The notes under the pieces were generated by a model. The model was given only the letters and a program-made list of their open reading frames with translations. It ran no database searches and was not told where the DNA came from. From Ampullaceana balthica (lineage: Eukaryota > Mollusca > Gastropoda > Lymnaeidae), in assembly GCA_944989445.1 (NCBI GenBank), contig CALYLW010000424.1, forward strand, positions 204,001-268,000: 64,000 nt of DNA, written 5' to 3'. This document shows, piece by piece, positions 34,866 to 46,982 of the stretch (the stretch's first letter is position 1; each line of letters starts with the position of its first letter). The position numbers and the translations under genes are program-made.

Positions 34866-35585
34866 TAGGGTTGAGGAAATTAATGATTAATTTCCCGATT
34901 AATCGTTAAAAATTTTAACAATTACATATTTTTTAAATGATTAATCGACCCACCACCTATAAATGTACTGGAAGTCAAAAAGTATAATATTGAGGCCGAT
35001 AAATATAAAATAATTTCCGGACGATTACACAAACACTTTAGATTTGAACTATTGACTGACGTTAATGTTCATAATGTTGATAAAGGTTATTGTGTCAATT
35101 GAGAGAAGTCGTTTGCCTACCATGCAAGTCTCTAAGTCTAAGCTTCGTTGGTCTGTGTGCAAAGTTAAAAAGAAACTCGAGTTCAAAGTTGCATAAAGTC
35201 CATTTTTTGTGCAATATTTTACAAAATTAGCTGCGCGGTGATTCTAAGTTCCTGCGTGGCATCGGTCAAATATATGCGCAGTCATGCTACTTAAAGGGAA
35301 CATTGCTACCATGGCTCTAACACTTCGCTTACATATCAGCTGCATACTAAACATCCACTACAGTATCGGAAACTTCAGCTGAGACAATCTAAAGCTATGT
35401 GAAGGATTGCTCAGCTCGGTTGATTATATTATCAATAAGACCCGCTCATCACTTGAACCAAATAATGTCAATACACTTGTCTGTTTGCGTTGTTGGTTAA
35501 AAGATGTCATATAAAAAAGACATACCAGTGTTATTTCGATTTTCGACAAGTATTTTAATAAATGTTACTTATGACACAGTTTAAA
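34866..35585 (+). mobile_element. ZBED-like hAT element, second copy
   Basis: It begins TAGGGTTGAGGAAATTAATG and matches the complement of 25968-26720 over most of its length, for example GTCGTTTGCCTACCATG and ACCCGCTCATCACTTGAACC then AAATAATGTC. The other terminus is lost. A MITE (35125-35305) interrupts it. Confidence 0.75.
35125..35305. mobile_element. 181-bp hAT MITE with exact 8-bp duplication
   Basis: CTACCATG flanks it on the left (35117-35124) and right (35306-35313). The right end ACTTAAAGGGAACATTG matches the complement of the left end of 26861-27014. The interrupted sequence is intact in the other ZBED-like hAT copy, which confirms the borders. Confidence 0.92.
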
Positions 35586-36039
35586 CTCTCCATGCAATAG
35601 AACGGAAAGAAAAAAGTTCTCATAATAAAACAGTATTAACAGGAACATAAAACTTAATTGCTTCTTTAAAATACAGTTTCCATTGGGCATCACATCGAAT
35701 TATTCTTCTCCGTTTTATCGCAATTTCAAAGCTGCCTAACAGCACTTCATGAATGCTAAATATATCATATATTCCTCCAGCTATCGGTTGCTTATACATA
35801 CATGTAAATAAATCTCAATTTATATACATGTGAGTCAATCTATAACTATAAGAAAACGATTTTCCTTGTTTCAAATCAGCTGTATACATTCTTCCAATGC
35901 AGGGTTACATGATTCTTTCTGTCTCCCTCTTTCTTGCACAGAAATACATTAATTTAATCAATTTAATTTGATTCTGGAATCTGAACAATGATAATTTTGC
36001 ATGTGCATGTTTATCAATTTTTTTTAAATTTCGGCATTT

Positions 36040-36215
36040 GTTGTAGATGGAAGGAACGTTTACCTAACAGCGAGGTCCTGGAACGGGCAAATCTACATAG
36101 TATCACAACTCTCCTCCGCCAATATTGTCTCAGGTGGCTAGGCCATGTCCAAAGAATGGAAGATGGGCAAATGCGAAAGGATTTGCGAGATCCAAAGGCT
36201 AAAGGTATGGAAATG
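36040..36215 (+). pseudogene. LINE C-terminal fragment (RWLGHV motif)
   Basis: The frame reads RWKERLPNSEVLERANLHSI, TLLRQYCLRWLGHVQRMEDG and ends in KDLRDPKAKG. This is the region after reverse transcriptase in an APE-type LINE, related to but different from the 11.4-kb element. Only this piece survives. Confidence 0.75.
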
Positions 36216-36654
36216 GAAAACTGAGAAAAGCTGGTTCTGAACAGAGGCAGCTGGAAGAGTTTCATCAGGGCAGGACTAAAAAACTGGTGAGGAACAAATA
36301 TGTATTGCTGGGGATCACAAAAGAGAAACCAGGAAAGTAAAAGACAAAATTCTGCACAACATACTGGTCGAGTTGAAACAGAGGAGGCTTCCTTAGTCAA
36401 AGGAAGTGTGACTTGACCCCGTTACTTGTTATCTCTTCAGAGTATGGAGCCAATGATGATCAAATTTGTTTTAAACGAAATCATGCTGCAAATACAGCGT
36501 GCCTTGTTTAAGCATTTTTTTCCAGTTTGTCTGTACCTGCATATTTTTTTTAACCCAGTTATGTACAACTTGTTTGTCAGGCAATGCAAATTCAATCTTG
36601 TGACAGTATGACCATTTTTAATTGAATTTCATACACAAATCAATCAAAACGTTT

Positions 36655-36925
36655 CATGTCAACCAACTTCTTTAATTATCTTATCTGTTACAGTCGCTCC
36701 TTCTGTAACAGAAGATTATTGCAGCCTACGCTTATCTATGGTTTGTGTCTAGTCCTGCATTCTTTTAGAGTTTTAAATGTTGATAAACTATTGGTTTTCC
36801 TTGTTTCTTCAGGCATCCCATTTCAAGCCAGAATTCCGGACGGTAAGAACGAGAATTTCGCATGTGTTTGTTCTTGCATTAGGAATAAGAAATGTGTTTA
36901 TTTCCTTATGTCTATCTGAGGGTTG
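36655..36925 (-). mobile_element. CR1/Jockey-like LINE 3' end, truncated copy
   Basis: On the minus strand it matches the 3' end of the LINE at 52210-54270: CAAGAACAAACACATGCGAA, GTCCGGAATTC, TTTATCAACATTTAAAACTC, ACAAACCATAGATAAGCGTA and the tail CAGAAGGAGCGACTGTAACA then GATAAGATAA. It is a normal 5'-truncated insertion. Confidence 0.85.
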
Positions 36926-37434
36926 ATCTGGTAAAAAATTTAAAAATAAAAAAGCGGCTGATTAAGGCCATTTTGAAAAAAAAATCAAATAGAACATAGT
37001 CTTGTGTTTTTCAATTATTTTTTAAAGTAATCATTAATCCCTTTTTCCTGTCTAAGAAAATGAGACATTCCAAAAGAATTGGATTATTTTTTGAACCAAT
37101 ATTTGGAAATATAAATAAAAAATATTTTGATCAATAAAAGAATGAAGGATGAGTTATATTGAGATATTATCTCAGACCAAAATATCATTTTAAAGTTACT
37201 TAAACGTCCACATCTCAAGGTAAATGCTTAAAAAATATTTGGCATGATCTATATAATAATGTAATAAAATGTGAGCTATTTTTAAAGTTAAAGGATGTGT
37301 TTTTTAAGAAAATTATTTTAACTTTCTAAGTAATTATTTTAAATTTAAATAGTTTATTATTTTGAATTGTAATTAATTAAATTAATGATTCCAATCATAA
37401 AAGACTAATAAATATAGGAAACATAAAAAAATTA

Positions 37435-40400
37435 CTACTTGAAAGTAAAATTCAGAAGGATATAATATAATGGCTTTATATAATAATCATACTTTTCCTT
37501 CTCCCGTTTCTTCAAATTTTTTAGGTTAAGGACAGTTTTTCTAAATGAACTCCACATAGTTATACAACGGCCTTGATCTTTTGGTTGCACAGGAACACTC
37601 ATAGCATTAACTACAGCAACACAATTATCGCAAGCATGGACTTTTATCTTTTTAGGCCCATTCAACTTTTGTGCAGGTTTGAGGCTTTTTCTTTTCCTAG
37701 ATTCTACATTCGGTATGTTGTTAGAAGACTCTGATGTTGTGTCAGAAGATGCTGAAGGCACTGGGTGCTAGGATGGAGAATATCTGAAGTTACAATTTCT
37801 ATTTGTATATAAAATAGAATAAGCTGAAACTAAGGGCAAATATGTTAAACTTTAACAATCAAGATGTATACACCATGATGATCCAATTAAACACAGAAAT
37901 GTCGTAAAATTAGATTGAATATTTTTTAAAAGCAATTTCATTTAAATAAAACTTTGTATACATAAAGTAAGTTACATGTTGTACTTACATTCCCATTAGT
38001 CATTCCATATTTGGCAGATACTTCATCTGTAAAGGAAAAAAAATATCTACACATGTGTTGATGGACAAAGGAGTAGCTAAGGGGATGCAGCTATACCTGG
38101 TGAAACCATTCAACGTGGTGAAACTATTAAGGTGATGAAACCAAAGTGAAAAAAGCACGTTTACAGAGCACACACTAATTTGTCAGGAATTTCATACGCG
38201 GTTGTCCGATCACATTACATTTTGTACTGTTTTAACCAATCCCAATGTGTGCGTAATTAAATTTTTAAATGTTGAAGTTTGATGCGTAGAGAATGAAATG
38301 ATCCCTTATGATATTGATCAGAAAAAGCATAATTTATTTATGAATAAACAACGATTGCAGTAATTTGTCATTTCTCTTAGTGACGGGACTAGATTTTTAT
38401 CTAAATTCTTTGTAATCAACTCTCCACTGAAATAAATATGATGTAGTCTGGCAATTTCAGTAGGAATTTGGTTAAAACATACCACATAACTTGATATCAA
38501 TGTATGGTTATTTCATAAGTTTAATATTTTTTTTTAAATTTTAAATACTAGGCCAAATGCGAAATTCAAAAGGGGATACACCAGCTAATATGCAATGATT
38601 CTAAAAGATGATGCTAAACGGACAGAAGTAATGTGGCCTGCGCTTCAATACAGTGTTGGTGGTGAGCATGGAACAAGACAGGGAAGGCATGTTTGACCAC
38701 ATATATTAATTTGACCACATTTTTTAAAGTCTAAAATGAGACTTCCTTGGGGCACACTTTATCGAGCATCAGCGATGTGCAGCAAAAATGGAGACTAGAT
38801 GGAGAGATGTTAATGATGAAGAAGATCTGTACTGATGAACTGTGAGCAAATCACTGTATCTCAGGGGTTGGCAATTGTTTTGGCTTGGAGGCCACTTGGT
38901 GGTAGAGGATTTTAGTGGAGGCCCGCACCTTGTAAAACGAATTTGTTCGTTAGTAAACATTTTAGTTGAGAAAATTGTTATGTTTTAGTTTGTGGTGTAG
39001 TTTGAGAGTGTACTCATTAAATCCGGCAATCATTTCATGCTAAACAAATTGCTTTCTTGCCTGCATTACCAAAGAAATATTCTTGTGTCCATTCTTTACT
39101 AAGCACACAGGATTCATCACCAATTTTACACTTTTTTGGAGAGTTCATGGCCCCAACAAATTTGGGAAATTAGTGTACTGTTACAAAGACACAATATAAA
39201 TAAAAATAACAAACCGGAAACTGCATATTTACACTGCCTGTTCACGTGCAATGACATTATTGACATAGCTGCTTTCATGGAAAAACAGAAGGTGAACTTT
39301 CGGTCACAGACATATAGCGATCTCTGTTCAAGGAGTGTTTTTTGAACGTCTGGGGTGCCACAAGAATCTCTGTGGAGGGCGGCATATGGCCCACACTTTG
39401 TCCATCTCTGGTGTATCCTGCATCAAGGTTTGTAGTGTGGTAATCCTCCTCAACATGGGAGGTATAATTAGTAATGTAACAAAACCTATCAAAGGTATAA
39501 ATCAACGCCATTTTAATTATTTTTTGCAGGAGTTTGATAGCACGTTTTAGTTTTATCATACACCCAGGCGATGGTGAAATCTGAGGAAAGCTCACAGATC
39601 ATTTTCAAGCTAATCAAGTACATGTGTCAATTCATTGAAACTTTAATAGCAAATATAAAGACTATATAACTTTTCGGAATAAAAAGATAACATGTTAGTA
39701 GGCTATTCTGTCGGACATTACCACTTAAAACTTCAGCTCAATAGAGTGTCCCACTTGATAATTGATATGCATAATGCCAGGAAGAGACTACAAATGAAGC
39801 TGCTTTTTTTGGAAGACACAAATACACCAAAGCAAAGTGACTCATTTTTTTGTTGTCATGCAATGTTAAACCAAGTAAAAGCTATGTTTCCCAATGCAAA
39901 CTTTGAAAAAGTTAGAATACTTCACTTCGAGTCCGCACTGAGATTTAGTGTTAGAAATAAAAATAAAAAACAGTTGAAATGTTTTGTATACCTTTGGAAA
40001 CTGCACTTGTAAATTTTCATATGAATTTAATTACTAATAGATCTGCAGTATGTTGAGACACTAGAGTCTAGAGGCTTAGTACAACCCAGTGGGACCTGCA
40101 CAGATAACTAAAGATTTCTTTTTCATAAGAGATTCCCCAGCTTTATCAGCAATTTCAATTACATCAAACAATGTTTATATTTTGATGGAAAATGTGTTTT
40201 TAAAAAGTAAGATTTGCAAAACATAACTCAGGAGTCTTCTCACATGCAGTCTATCATGAGAATATCAATGACAAAGAAGATAATGTCATACGCATTCAAA
40301 CATATAGCCATTGAAAAATGACAATCATCTAGTTCTGACAAACTGGCATATGAGCAAAAATGAGTTTTCCAATGACTTTTTAACATAAAAACTTTTTATG

Positions 40401-43400
40401 CATAGTTTTAAGTTGAAGTTTAAATACAATGTTTTATTTTCCACATATTGAATTTGTATCTTGTTCGCCCCTCAGCCATGGGTATGATTTGAGTTTTATC
40501 CCGCTTAATGATTGAATTTGACACCCCTGCTTTATGTGATCCTCTTGAAAATGTGTGCAAAAGGTCATTTACAAGCTGTCTTTGATTTCACATTTATTTT
40601 CCATATTTATACATGGGCTGATCTTTATGAGAAAATAAATTAATATTACATAGCAGAATATAACATTGATAACATCACAAGTTTACTGCACTGGGTGACA
40701 CCAACACAAGCTACACCACTATGTTAAAGTATTTACTAATTTTGATAGGTTTAATAAAAGTTATTCTAAATAGTAATAAACATTATTTGGTAAATAATAC
40801 CTTTCAAATGTCAATGAATCAATTAAATAAATTATCATACACATAGAATTCATTTAAAAAAGAAAATATTTATAATTTACTATATAATTATGTTTGTTCA
40901 GCTAATTATAATTTTAATGAAGATTATAACGAATTAAAAAATACAAATTATTTAAGTTAAACATAAAAGAACATAATATCCATGTTTCATTTTGTTCTGA
41001 TTATTTATTTAGATTGCAAATTATCTTTTTCTTATTGCAATCTCATATCATGACTTTATCATTCCTTGATGTTGTCTCAAATACTTAATATTATCTAGAA
41101 ATTGAGATACATTTCCATTGTTTTTCATTTTTAAAGACATAATTTACAAAAATACATGCAATAAAGATAAAGAATTACAAAATACCTTTTATTTTGTTCA
41201 GCTCAATTACCAAAGATTCCTGGCAAAGATCAGGATTCGACAGCACTTGTATTATAATTTCAAACCAGTCTGGCTTTAACTGTAAGGCATTAAGAATTTC
41301 ATCATTGCCAAGGGTAGGAAACTTAGTCCCAGAACTTGACTTTTTATGTAGTTTTGCCTGTACATCGTAAAATAATTGCACAAATCCCACATTAATTATA
41401 AACATTGTAATTTAAACTATTTGCTTGATAATCATTTCTTATAAAAGAGATATCTATAACATTAGCTATTAGCAGGAAAGGTAAAAAAGTTGCAAGCATC
41501 TCAACAGTAAATTATTAGGTTCATAATGTGACTTTGCATAGATTAAGATACTATTATTCACATAAAATTGTTTCATACAGTATGTATATGGTAAATAAGA
41601 ACATTAAATTGCCTAAACACAGTTAATCAGTATACATGCAACTTATTGGAGCCCTTAATTAAGGTGACCAGATTTTTCGACCTCAGGTTTCTGGAGCAAA
41701 AATTCAGGACGTCTGGTCACTTTAGCGGGACATGAAGTTTGAAATCAGGATGTCTGGTCACCTTACGTATCGGGATCACCGACAAGCCACGGGAAAGCGG
41801 AATCAAGGAGTAAAATGTAAATAACTACAGAAATTGACGCACCAATCGGCTTAGCTAATAATAAAGCAATTTAAATGTATTAAAAAATCACTGTTTTGAA
41901 TATATTATTAAATTTAAGAAAATATTAATTCATTCTTACCCAAAATCACAATAAAACCAATTGTATTTATTTTATCAAATAAAGTATTGATTAGATCAAC
42001 TCTCCTCAATCGCAAATGGCGTTATTTTTGGTTACAAAATAACTCGTCAGTCTGTGAGGTGTTTAAAATGTTTTCGTAATCTCAGAATGGATTAACATTT
42101 AATTCTTTACGTGTTTCATTTATGTGTTAAAAATATAATTTATAAGGAAATAACATTTTTTTTTAATGAAAATTTTTTTTAATGATATTTCAGCGAGGCC
42201 ACGGCTAGAAATCGAGTTCATTGAAGTGTAAAGTCTCTTTCACAGAAAAAGCGGGCCAAACGGGTGTCCTGCCCGTACAAGTGAGGGACCGGGGGACATG
42301 AAGTCTGAAATCAAGACTGTCCCGCCTAAATCAGGACGTCTGGTCATACTTACCTTAATGAATACGTATGAATAGACATAGGGAAAGGAAATTTCATTTA
42401 TACTTGAGAGAAATTCTGAACTGGCCTTCCAGACCCTGACGAAAAATTAAGCAGCATATGCCTTGAGCCAAACAAGAAATCAAGCCTCAATAAGCGTTTC
42501 TGCCATATTTTGAAATTTCTTAATATATTATGAAAGCGAATGTTGCTCTTTTGGGAATCAAAATTGTCTCCTTCTTAAGGATAGTTCCAAAACTCACCAA
42601 ATGACTTGGTAACTTGGTACAAAACATGAAAATGACGATTTTTTTAAAATGCATAAGCAGACTCTTGACTTCGGCCAGAACTCACCTTTCTCCAATTAAT
42701 AGGGGACCTTCTTAATCATACATAGTTTAAGGTTAAATGTATATGATTATACTTATACAGTCAAACCCACTTAACTCGAGCCCGGTTAACTCGCCAACCC
42801 TATTAAGTCGACGATTGTTATTGGGACCGCCAAATTCTCTCTTTGTCTTAGCATTTTCTCATTGGTTAATTCGATTTTTTTAAGCCGCCGAAACCTAATA
42901 CCTCGAGCACAGAAGAGGGCCAAATTTGAAACTTAACGTTGGTTAACTCGATCCCCGTCTGTTGGCCTAAAGACGCACTCTGGCATTTTTAGTTCAAAAT
43001 AGTGTCGACATCTTGCTTTCCTCGAGACTTCCAGCTATTGTGTGATTCTACGAGATTTCAATAAAAATTACCGGATGTTTTTACTTGTTTCAATTCGTGT
43101 GTGAATTAGTTTGACGTGTCTCCGTGGAGTATGTATTCACCCGAGGTGCTCGAAAATCACGTTAGCTGTCTTTAAACGTCATTATTTCGCAGTGCATGTT
43201 ATATTATTATTAAACTTAATTCATTATCTGATGCATTAATCATTTTATTTTTTAAGATAAACGAATATCTTTAGAAAAGAAAATAAAGGTTTGTATCGAG
43301 AATCGACGGTGGTTTTTATTTAATTATATAAACAATTATTATTCTTTTAAAAATTTGTTGTTGCTTTGTTACCATTAAGATACGGGACTAACACGCGCGT

Positions 43401-44505
43401 GACGATGAAATCAAATCATTTTCTTAATTTTCCAGCATATATATATAATATACACGTCATCACTGTTGTCGGTCGAATTCTGAATTATTATTTTTTTTAA
43501 TTCGCTTAGTTGCCGAGGTCTAACAAACAGCGTGCTGTGATCAACGGTCAAGGCCACAATAGTTACTATTCATATTACAAGTTTGATTGACTGAGGAATT
43601 TCGAGTGCGGTCTCGTAGTGACAGATATCCTGCATGTCAAAAGCATTAAACTTAAAATTACCATATTGATATGTTTATTTTTTTTTAATGTGGTGATTCG
43701 ACGGGCATTGCAAACACGAGCGGGGGTGACATGCCATGCCACACGCGCCATGGGGCGAGGCGAGGCGAAAAATTTGACCTTAATGTTAACGCATGCGCAG
43801 ACAATTATAAACTGGTAACTTTTTTATTAATTAAATGGAATCGAAACATGACCACAGAGACGTAATCAAAGTCATTTACTTCGGCATAAAAAAATACGTA
43901 TACAAAAATTCCCGACTAGACATAACTTTTCCCGACTTTCAAGACAGAGAAATTTTTTTAAAGAATTCCCGACTTTTTCCCGACTGAGGTTATATTTAAA
44001 CGGTCCTTAAAAACAAACGGTCTTAACAACCTTAGGAAAGAGTGAAGAAATATTAGGGTCCCAATATTCTGATACGATTCAGATTAATCGTTCAATCACT
44101 AATTGACGCACATCATGTACATAAAGAAATTTCAAGCACATGTTAATATTTTGCCGCAATATTGGTTTTCGTTTAACTCGATCATCGGTTATCTCGACGC
44201 CATTTTTCATACCCCAACGCCGTCGACTTAAACGGGTTCGACTGTACTATATAAATTTAACTCTTTTTGAAATAACATTATGATAATTATGAGATTAAAA
44301 TGGTAATTTGGTTGTGATGCATATTTAATTATATTTGTATTACTAATAGTATTACCAAAATTTTAACCGACAGCACTGGTGGATGCAACGTTCGGAGATG
44401 GTCTACAAACTCTGATGCATAGTTCCTCGCCTTAAATACATGCCCAACTTTTTGAAAAAGCTCCTCATTAAATTCATCTTTTAAACTGCGTTTACGCTTG
44501 GGCAT
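37435..44505 (-). CDS. Putative four-exon gene with a 38-nt micro-exon; nuclear-type basic protein
   Basis: Four minus-strand exons splice into one open frame of about 226 codons. Exon 1: 44505-44368 (or to 44356; both donors phase 0), starting with ATG at MPKRKRSLKDEFNEELFQKV. Exon 2: 41357-41186, acceptor GATGTACAG, donor AAAG|GTATTT. Exon 3: 38026-37989, 38 nt, acceptor TTTCCTTTACAG, donor GTAAGT. Exon 4: 37767-37435, acceptor CCATCCTAG, ending in TAG. Phases agree at every junction; exon 2's last G plus exon 3 encodes DEVSAKYGMTNGN. The product has PKRKR at the N-terminus, a Ser/Thr-rich stretch, then a bipartite basic cluster (RKRKSLKPAQKLNGPKKIKV), followed by CDNC, suggesting a nuclear protein. 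The two long introns (about 3.0 and 3.2 kb) contain TE copies. I do not recognise the family; it may be a lineage gene or a gene of an unknown element. Confidence 0.62.
38862..39410. mobile_element. hAT-like non-autonomous element in intron 2
   Basis: The left end CAGGGGTTGGCAATTGTTTT then GGCTTGGAGGCCAC and the right end GGCCCACACTTTGTCCATCT then CTG both follow the hAT CAGGGGTGGGCAAAC / CAGAGGTGGACAAAG patterns. The flanks CTGTATCT (38854-38861) and GTGTATCC (39411-39418) agree at six of eight bases. Confidence 0.62.
39690..40529. mobile_element. Decayed hAT fragment with right end
   Basis: The right end GAATTTGACACCCCTG (40514-40529) is the complement of the hAT terminus CAGGGGTGTCAAATTC. 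A plus-strand frame (39692-40012) with MFPNANFEKVRILHFESALR is reminiscent of hAT transposase but too short to be sure. The left end is not seen. Confidence 0.45.
41663..42355. mobile_element. MITE with GGTGACCAGA ends, in intron 1
   Basis: The left end AAGGTGACCAGATTTTTCGA, internal GGACGTCTGGTCACTTTAGC and GGATGTCTGGTCACCTTACG, and the right end CAGGACGTCTGGTCATACTT form repeated inverted terminal motifs. A shorter copy lies at 58345-58804 with the same order of blocks, including GGCTTAGCTAATAATAAAG. Confidence 0.82.
42758..44244. mobile_element. pogo/Tigger-like element without transposase, in intron 1
   Basis: It starts CAGTCAAACCCACTTAACTC (42758) and ends GACTTAAACGGGTTCGACTG (44244), with TA on both sides (42756-42757 and 44245-44246). 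GTTAACTCG-type motifs repeat near both ends. The core is AT-rich with a GC-rich patch (43690-43770) and no recognised gene. The right end lies 112-124 bp from exon 1 of the minus-strand gene, depending on the donor used. Confidence 0.82.
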
Positions 44506-46260
44506 CTTGCTGTCAATTATTAATGAATAATTAATGCATGGTGTTGAAAATAAAAAAAGCAATATAATCTAAGAACGAAAAACATCGAGCCTCCAGATGG
44601 TAAATTTAAAATTATAGGCAATTTTTCTAGACTCTTACTTTCACATAATTTTGTCTTTTCTTATAAATAAAATGCAGTAACAGAAAAGACATTTGAGTCA
44701 ATTAATTATTTAACTTGAGACCAAAAGACAGTTAAAATTTAAATACAGATAGGACTTTGTACATCCTGGTTAAGTAAGTGAAACAGGCCTATAGTTACCA
44801 GGACCTTTTTATCTTATTTTTTAAATGGAGAGGTATCGTTTGCTTTTCTTGAATGCCAATTATGACAAATAACTTATTTTTCTAGCTACACAATTAAATA
44901 TCATTATAACAATATAGTGTATATAAAGAATAGTTATTGCCTGAAATTCTTAAAGTTACTGAATAAATGTGATACTGTCACACTAAAAACACTGGTAATT
45001 TATTTTAGTAATAGCAATTGTTAACTATTACAGTCTGCATTGTGTTTATAATATTTATATCAATTTATTTTCAGTTAAGTATGGACTTATTTAAATACAC
45101 TGGTAACACAAGATATGAAATTAATTAGTTTCGGGGTGGCCTTAGTATTCTGGATTTTTCGTATGTCAAAGCAAGTTTTACATATAAAATGCCTAATCAA
45201 TTTAGCCTAATCCATTCAAAGCCACACAGAAACAACACTAAAATGTGAAAATAATGGAAAACCAGAGAAAAATGAAGTAGGATTCTTCAATCCTTAACAG
45301 TAAACGTTATAAATCTAATAAATAATAATGAAATAATAAATAGGGAATAAAATAAAGGAAAAATAATATGTTCACAAATGTGAAACATTTACTTTCAAGT
45401 GTGGCAAAGTGTAAGAGGAGGTGCTACGGGAGGAGAATGGATGGCAGAAAACATTAAGGCACTATGTACGAAATACTTAACATGATGAAAATAATATGTT
45501 ATGTACAATCTTTACATGAATTAATGATAAATTACTCAGATAAATAACACTTACAATTAGTACAAATCTACACTAAACATACTTAACATAAACTCAAACT
45601 TATATTAATTTATTTTTGTTGCTTTATAAAAAATGTGTAATTCTTTTTTTTACTTTTTGTTTTGTTCATTCTAATTTTCTGTTTCCCTTTCATTTTCTTC
45701 ACCTCACATCCACCAACATCTTTGCTTACTAATGGTTGTGAGTTGAGTGCAATCATTTGATGCCCAGTGTTGTCAGCTGAGCGTTTTTCGTATCATGGAT
45801 TTTTGTTCAAATCATGGAACAAAATATTCTTCGATTGGCCTTTCGTATTTTTTAAAACTATTTAGATATTTTTAGAGTGATTGGAAAGTGCTCACTCAAA
45901 GCAGAATTTATTGTTCTACAAAATAATAGGCCTAATCTATCATCTTTAACACTTTAAATCTCCCCCCCCCCGCCCCCAAATCATTTTAAATTAAAAGAAA
46001 TATGCTACTTTGGATTAATGTCGAGTATTATCAGAACGGGTCGTCGCGCATGCGTATATTAGCGGCTGATCACGTTTTAAAAAAACGCACCCGGCGTATA
46101 CAAAATAATTGCCGATATCCCTCGATTTAGGCTAAATGTATAGTTTACATGTTAATACTAATTAAAATATTATGATTACTGAAATTTTAAAGTAGAGCTC
46201 CCATAAAAATTGATTGGTGTTCAATAAATAATAATTACTTAGTTTTAAAATAACATGTCT
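44506..46260. other. Upstream region of the minus-strand gene; AT-rich
   Basis: Nothing recognisable beyond a possible 5' untranslated leader just before 44505. No promoter element can be named with confidence. A poly-C tract lies at 45961-45975 and a GC patch at 46030-46100. Confidence 0.4.
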
Positions 46261-46261
46261 A

Positions 46262-46350
46262 TATATCAGCTCCTCTAGGGCAGTGGTTAGTCTAGGAATA
46301 GTGATAGTGCATTATTGGCTAATGGATCGAATCCTAGGACGGTCCTAATT
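46262..46350 (+). repeat. Possible tRNA-like SINE segment
   Basis: CTCTAGGGCAGTGGTTAGTC followed about 40 bases later by GGATCGAATCC, a fair B-box, resembles a degenerate tRNA-derived head. No body or tail is defined. Confidence 0.35.
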
Positions 46351-46784
46351 TTATTAATTTTTTTTAGTTTTAGTTTTTTTGTTTGTTTCACAACCACAGT
46401 GCGGATGCTTGCAAACACTCAAGCAGGCTCATTTCCAGAAACATTTTATTATTCCCCTCTCCCCCCAGCCCCATGTCTGTCTTATCTATTCTGTTAGTCA
46501 CTGTTACAGTTACAGACTCTCACTTTTAAATTTAAATATTTATGCTATACCATTATATCGTCTTTCGCATGCTTAAAATTCAATTAACTTAATGGATTTA
46601 TGATGCGGAGGCAGGTACAGTGCTAGTTATGGGAATAATAATAACGGAGTGGTTATCCCCAGAATTCTGTGAATAATATCCGTTATCCCGAGAATTCTGC
46701 GAATAACGTTGAACGTTATCCCCAGAATTCTGTGGCTATTCGGAACCAGGGTCTTTATGCTTTAGAAAGCTTAAATTCCATAAC

Positions 46785-46860
46785 CTCTTCATGGCCGTAT
46801 GTTAGAGTGAAGGATAATTGACGTTGAGGTTCAGGGTTCAATTTTCGCTTGTGGAAATTT
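46785..46860 (+). repeat. tRNA-like segment inside inverted-repeat element
   Basis: ATGGCCGTATGTTAGAGTGA (A-box-like) then GAGGTTCAGGGTTCAATTTT (B-box-like) lie at tRNA spacing, followed by a T-run. It is just inside the left terminal inverted repeat. Confidence 0.38.
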
Positions 46861-46982
46861 TTTTTTCAATTAATTATTTTTACAGGATTCGATTTTTAGA
46901 TGGGGAATCTTTTTTATATTTTTCGTTTTAATTTTTAAAAAATAATGATATTTTAACCCTTTTGTTATTGCATAATATTTAA

